Assembly (NCBI RefSeq): GCF_000006405.1
Contig: NW_003213003.1
Coordinates: forward strand, 8,759 to 29,667
Length of the DNA stretch: 20,909 nt
Direction of reading: 5' to 3'
DNA from: Perkinsus marinus ATCC 50983
Taxonomy: Eukaryota > Perkinsozoa > Perkinsida > Perkinsidae
Shown one piece after another: positions 18,257-20,909 of the stretch (position 1 is its first letter; each line of letters opens with the position of its first letter). The translations under genes were made by a program, and so were the position numbers. Below the pieces are notes generated by a model. The model made no database searches. It was not told where the DNA came from and worked only from the letters and a program-made list of their open reading frames with translations.

Positions 18257-20909
18257 ATGGACTACTACTCCAACACTGGTGGGGTGTGGTCAAACTATCG
18301 GGCTAAGGGTGGCTTTGGAGGATCACAGAGCGAGCAGTAAGAGGGAGCATTTGGACATGATTTGAATCTTGCTAGAGGCGACCTTAGATACACCTTCTGG
18401 CACATGGGCCCTGGCAAGGCGGCGGAGTTTGCCGAAAACTCCAACACGGCGGCTTCTATTGGGAAATGACTGTGTTCAGCTGTACTCTGAAGTTCCTTTC
18501 CGTTTTACGATAGGGTTGCGTCCAGTACGTATATTACCAGTCTCAGAGTTTGTTTTTGTCAACACCGAGGTATCATACTGCCTCTTGCAAACTTCATCAT
18601 ACGGGCATGAGCAGCTACTTCTCAAGCTCGACCTCGGCTGCCGCCCCCACGATAAGCGCTACCGCACAGGACTTCCAAATTCACGCTTTGGAGGTCCAGC
18701 TGGCTGGTGTCACTGAGGAGCGCGATGCACTAGTTCGGCGTTTGAAAAAACACAAGTTCTGGTCGTCATCATCTAGCATGTGGATACTGCAGCTCCAAGA
18801 AAAACAAGAGTAGGAGGACCTCAGGATAGCAACAGTCGAGATATGCTCCTCAGAGAGATCACATCGTTGCAAGTGAAAATGGCCAACATGGAAGCCAGGC
18901 TGGCGGAGCTCTCTCGCCCGTCGCAGTCAAGTGGTGTCATAACACCCTCACTGGCGACCTCAACGATGATCGATGGGGAATGTCAGACGACTTCGGAAGG
19001 TAGTGGGAAGGGTCTCAGCCGGAGCCGATGTTTGTATGGTGGTAGCGTATCCTCAGTTGAGCTCAGGAATTTATATACAAACTTGGGTGGAAGTGCACAG
19101 AAACCCAAAAGAATTCCCCAAAATTTTTTTCCGAAAGTTTTCATAGTGTCACCGACCATTTCCCTCTGCACTGTATGGTGGTGTCGCAGGCTCATGGGGA
19201 TGCGCTGAAGATGGATCGGAGGACAGTTCGCCGTCCTACTTCTCGTCAATCAATGCAGCTCTGGCTGATGCTACTAAGGCCGAGCTGGTCAAGAAGGTCA
19301 GGGCACTCCAGCGGCAAGTGGAAGTGAGTGATGGTCATCGAGTTGGACGAACTCAGCCGAATCAAATTTGAATGAACACGCGATGATCTGTCGTTGGGGA
19401 ATACTACTAGGATTACTATAGCCATTTGCCGATTATTATATAATCTACACTGTGTAGAGCAGAGATCATCGCATTAGGGTGATATAGTAAACCATGGACA
19501 ACCATCATAACTGCTCTTTCTCTTCGAGCCTCGGAAGAGGCTCTATCCGTTATATGTTGTTATAGCCGACAACTGTAGGTGATGCGGCCGAAGGTATCCC
19601 AGTGCTACGCTCTTGACGCTGAGGTAACTCAGTTGAAGGAGAGTATGAAGAACAGAGGCGGCGGCGGTGGCGGCATTGATAGTGCTGGTACGACAGAGGC
19701 TTCCCTCAGCTGGAGTTGGTAGTCGCTTTCCTATTCAGTGGATACGTCGGGTCTACACTTTATGGAAAACGCGTCGACTCAGACGGACTCTTCAGTTGCG
19801 TCTCATGGAGGTAGCCAAACCGTGGCGGCCTGGCAACAGGTAGTTATCAAGATGTAAAAAGCGCGCGCCCGATAGTTGTTCAGGTGGGCCAACTTCGGGA
19901 TAAGCTGCGCGACACAGAGATAGCGTTAAGGAGGTCACAAAGACAACTGTCCGATCTCCAAGAGCAGCACGCGCGTGCAGGGGCGGAACTGAGGGCATCA
20001 TGGGCGAAGCGAGAGGCTGAGACCAGCATGACCAACGTCATGGCACTTTGCCCGTCGTGTTCGAAGTCCACCAGTGGTAGTGAGAAGGACGACAGCTCGA
20101 CAGTGGAAAAGGAGGCGAAAGAAAAGCTTGAGGAATTGAAGTTGTCTCTGGCGACCTCACAGGAACGGGTTGATAGCTTCGCCAACGAGTTGTTCAAGGC
20201 TCAAGATCAGCTTAGTTCTGCTAGTAGTCAGCTGATACAGCAAAGGCGGAGGATTAATGGTATGGAAAAAGAGGTCAGAGAGCACACACTGAATGGGTGG
20301 GACGATGATGGTGTTTTTGTATTGTTAGATAGAGGCATTAAAGAGGAAGCTGTCGGAGCAGTACGAACTGTCGGCCCAGAGGCGAGAGGGTGACCAGTCT
20401 TTGGCTGCTAGTCGTCAGGAAGTGATTGATGAGCTCAGTGACCAGATCCGATCATGGGTGGCATCTCATCGGGGTAAGGGGAAGTTGCCCTGTCGGGGCC
20501 TGGGAGACAGGGGGATACCACTCCTTTGTCTGATCAGAGCTCTTGCAGAAGTACCAGGCGTTGGAGCGGGAAGCAGAGCTATTACGGATAGAGGTGGCCG
20601 ATCGAGCTTCGGAGTTGTCCTTGGCGCAGGCGAGAGCTGACAAGGAAGTGTCCAATGCTCGAGCTTTAAAAATAGAGTACGCTGAGGTAAGGAGTAATTC
20701 ATCCATTTTTCACCGAGGAGTGGTATGCCTCAGGCGACGAGCCAACTTGCGATCGCACGACGGAAGGTCGATGAGTTGAAGGCATCACATGTTGGCATTA
20801 GATTTGACGATACACTCTGCACTGTGCGGTCCAGCGGTGGGTTATAGGAATGGAGTATATCCCGGAAATAGCGCATGTCAGGTTCGAGTACGTCTGGACC
20901 ATCTCAAGG
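18257..20909 (+). CDS. Multi-exon coiled-coil protein, continues past window end
   Basis: Function not recognised. Exons that phase: 18257-18336, 18376-18426, 18480-18501, 18547-18779, 18836 to about 19130, about 19200-19323, 19603 to about 19710, 19739-19839, 19884-20273, 20329-20473, 20538-20686, and one from 20734. Most introns are 39-64 nt; the one at 19324-19602 is 279 nt. The N-terminus is Gly/Tyr/Ser-rich. Heptad blocks then appear: VQLAGVTEERDALVRRLKKH, LLREITSLQVKMANMEARL, ELVKKVRALQRQVE, and a long one from QLRDKLRDTEIALRRSQRQL through ELLQKYQALEREAELL. Ser/Thr linkers with CQTT and STQTD occur between. The pattern SYFSS plus an Ala-rich stretch occurs twice (about 18613 and 19237), which suggests an internal duplication. 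The ATG is 8 nt after the DPH1 stop. A rod-like structural protein is likely. Confidence 0.65.
19380..19543. repeat. Nested inverted repeats in an unusually long intron
   Basis: Within the 279-nt intron, GCGATGATCT (19380-19389) pairs with AGATCATCGC (19463-19472). Inside it sits the palindrome TCTACAC-T-GTGTAGA (19444-19458). Downstream, GAGCCTC and GAGGCTC (19526-19543) enclose the loop GGAA, a GNRA-type tetraloop. This looks like structured RNA, but no known RNA family was identified. Confidence 0.4.

Noticed and set aside
1-20909. Transposons, retroelements, viral fossils, CRISPR arrays
   Set aside because: No reverse transcriptase, integrase, transposase or capsid motifs, no long terminal repeats and no spaced repeats were seen.

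Overview
The window looks like nuclear DNA of a compact protist. The best guess is an alveolate of the Perkinsus type: genes sit on both strands with very short spacers, and most are cut by many tiny GT-AG introns (mostly 38-66 nt). The genus is inference. No organelle, bacterial or viral signature and no transposon was seen. Because the exons are so short, single open frames cover only parts of genes. The models below were made by joining frames at GT/AG sites, keeping phase, and checking against family motifs.

Layout. 132-1853 (-): coiled-coil protein. 1910-4927 (+): M3 peptidase of the mitochondrial intermediate peptidase type, with a changed zinc motif. 5090-5870: unresolved coding-like stretch. 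6094-7737 (-): N-terminal-motor kinesin, 507 aa. 7845-8123 (+): small ORF. 8156-8578 (-): Ser-rich protein with a PP1 docking motif. 8890-10175 (-): alpha-SNAP/Sec17, 10 exons, 278 aa. 10335-10929 (-): acidic protein, 2 exons. 11022-11543 (+): possible HU-like (CCDC81-type) gene. 12007-13510 (-): unrecognised 9-exon, 372-aa protein with a glycine-zipper segment. 13769-14411 (-): ubiquitin-conjugating enzyme E2. 15470-16309 (-): intronless secreted protein. 16427-18248 (+): DPH1 of diphthamide synthesis, 12 exons, 429 aa. 18257 to the window end (+): second coiled-coil protein, running off the edge.

The genes form no obvious pathway. They are housekeeping functions (vesicle fusion, EF-2 modification, ubiquitin transfer, microtubule transport) mixed with lineage-specific proteins. 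Four gene pairs are divergent with only 56-117 nt between start codons, and DPH1 ends 8 nt before the next ATG. The two coiled-coil genes at the window ends face outward and share a motif, so they may be paralogues.

Most interesting points: the M3 peptidase with HQMGT in place of HExGH; the fully phased 372-aa glycine-zipper protein that matches no family I know; a 279-nt intron with strong nested inverted repeats in a gene whose other introns are about 50 nt; and a one-base frame break in a G/C run of the E2 gene.
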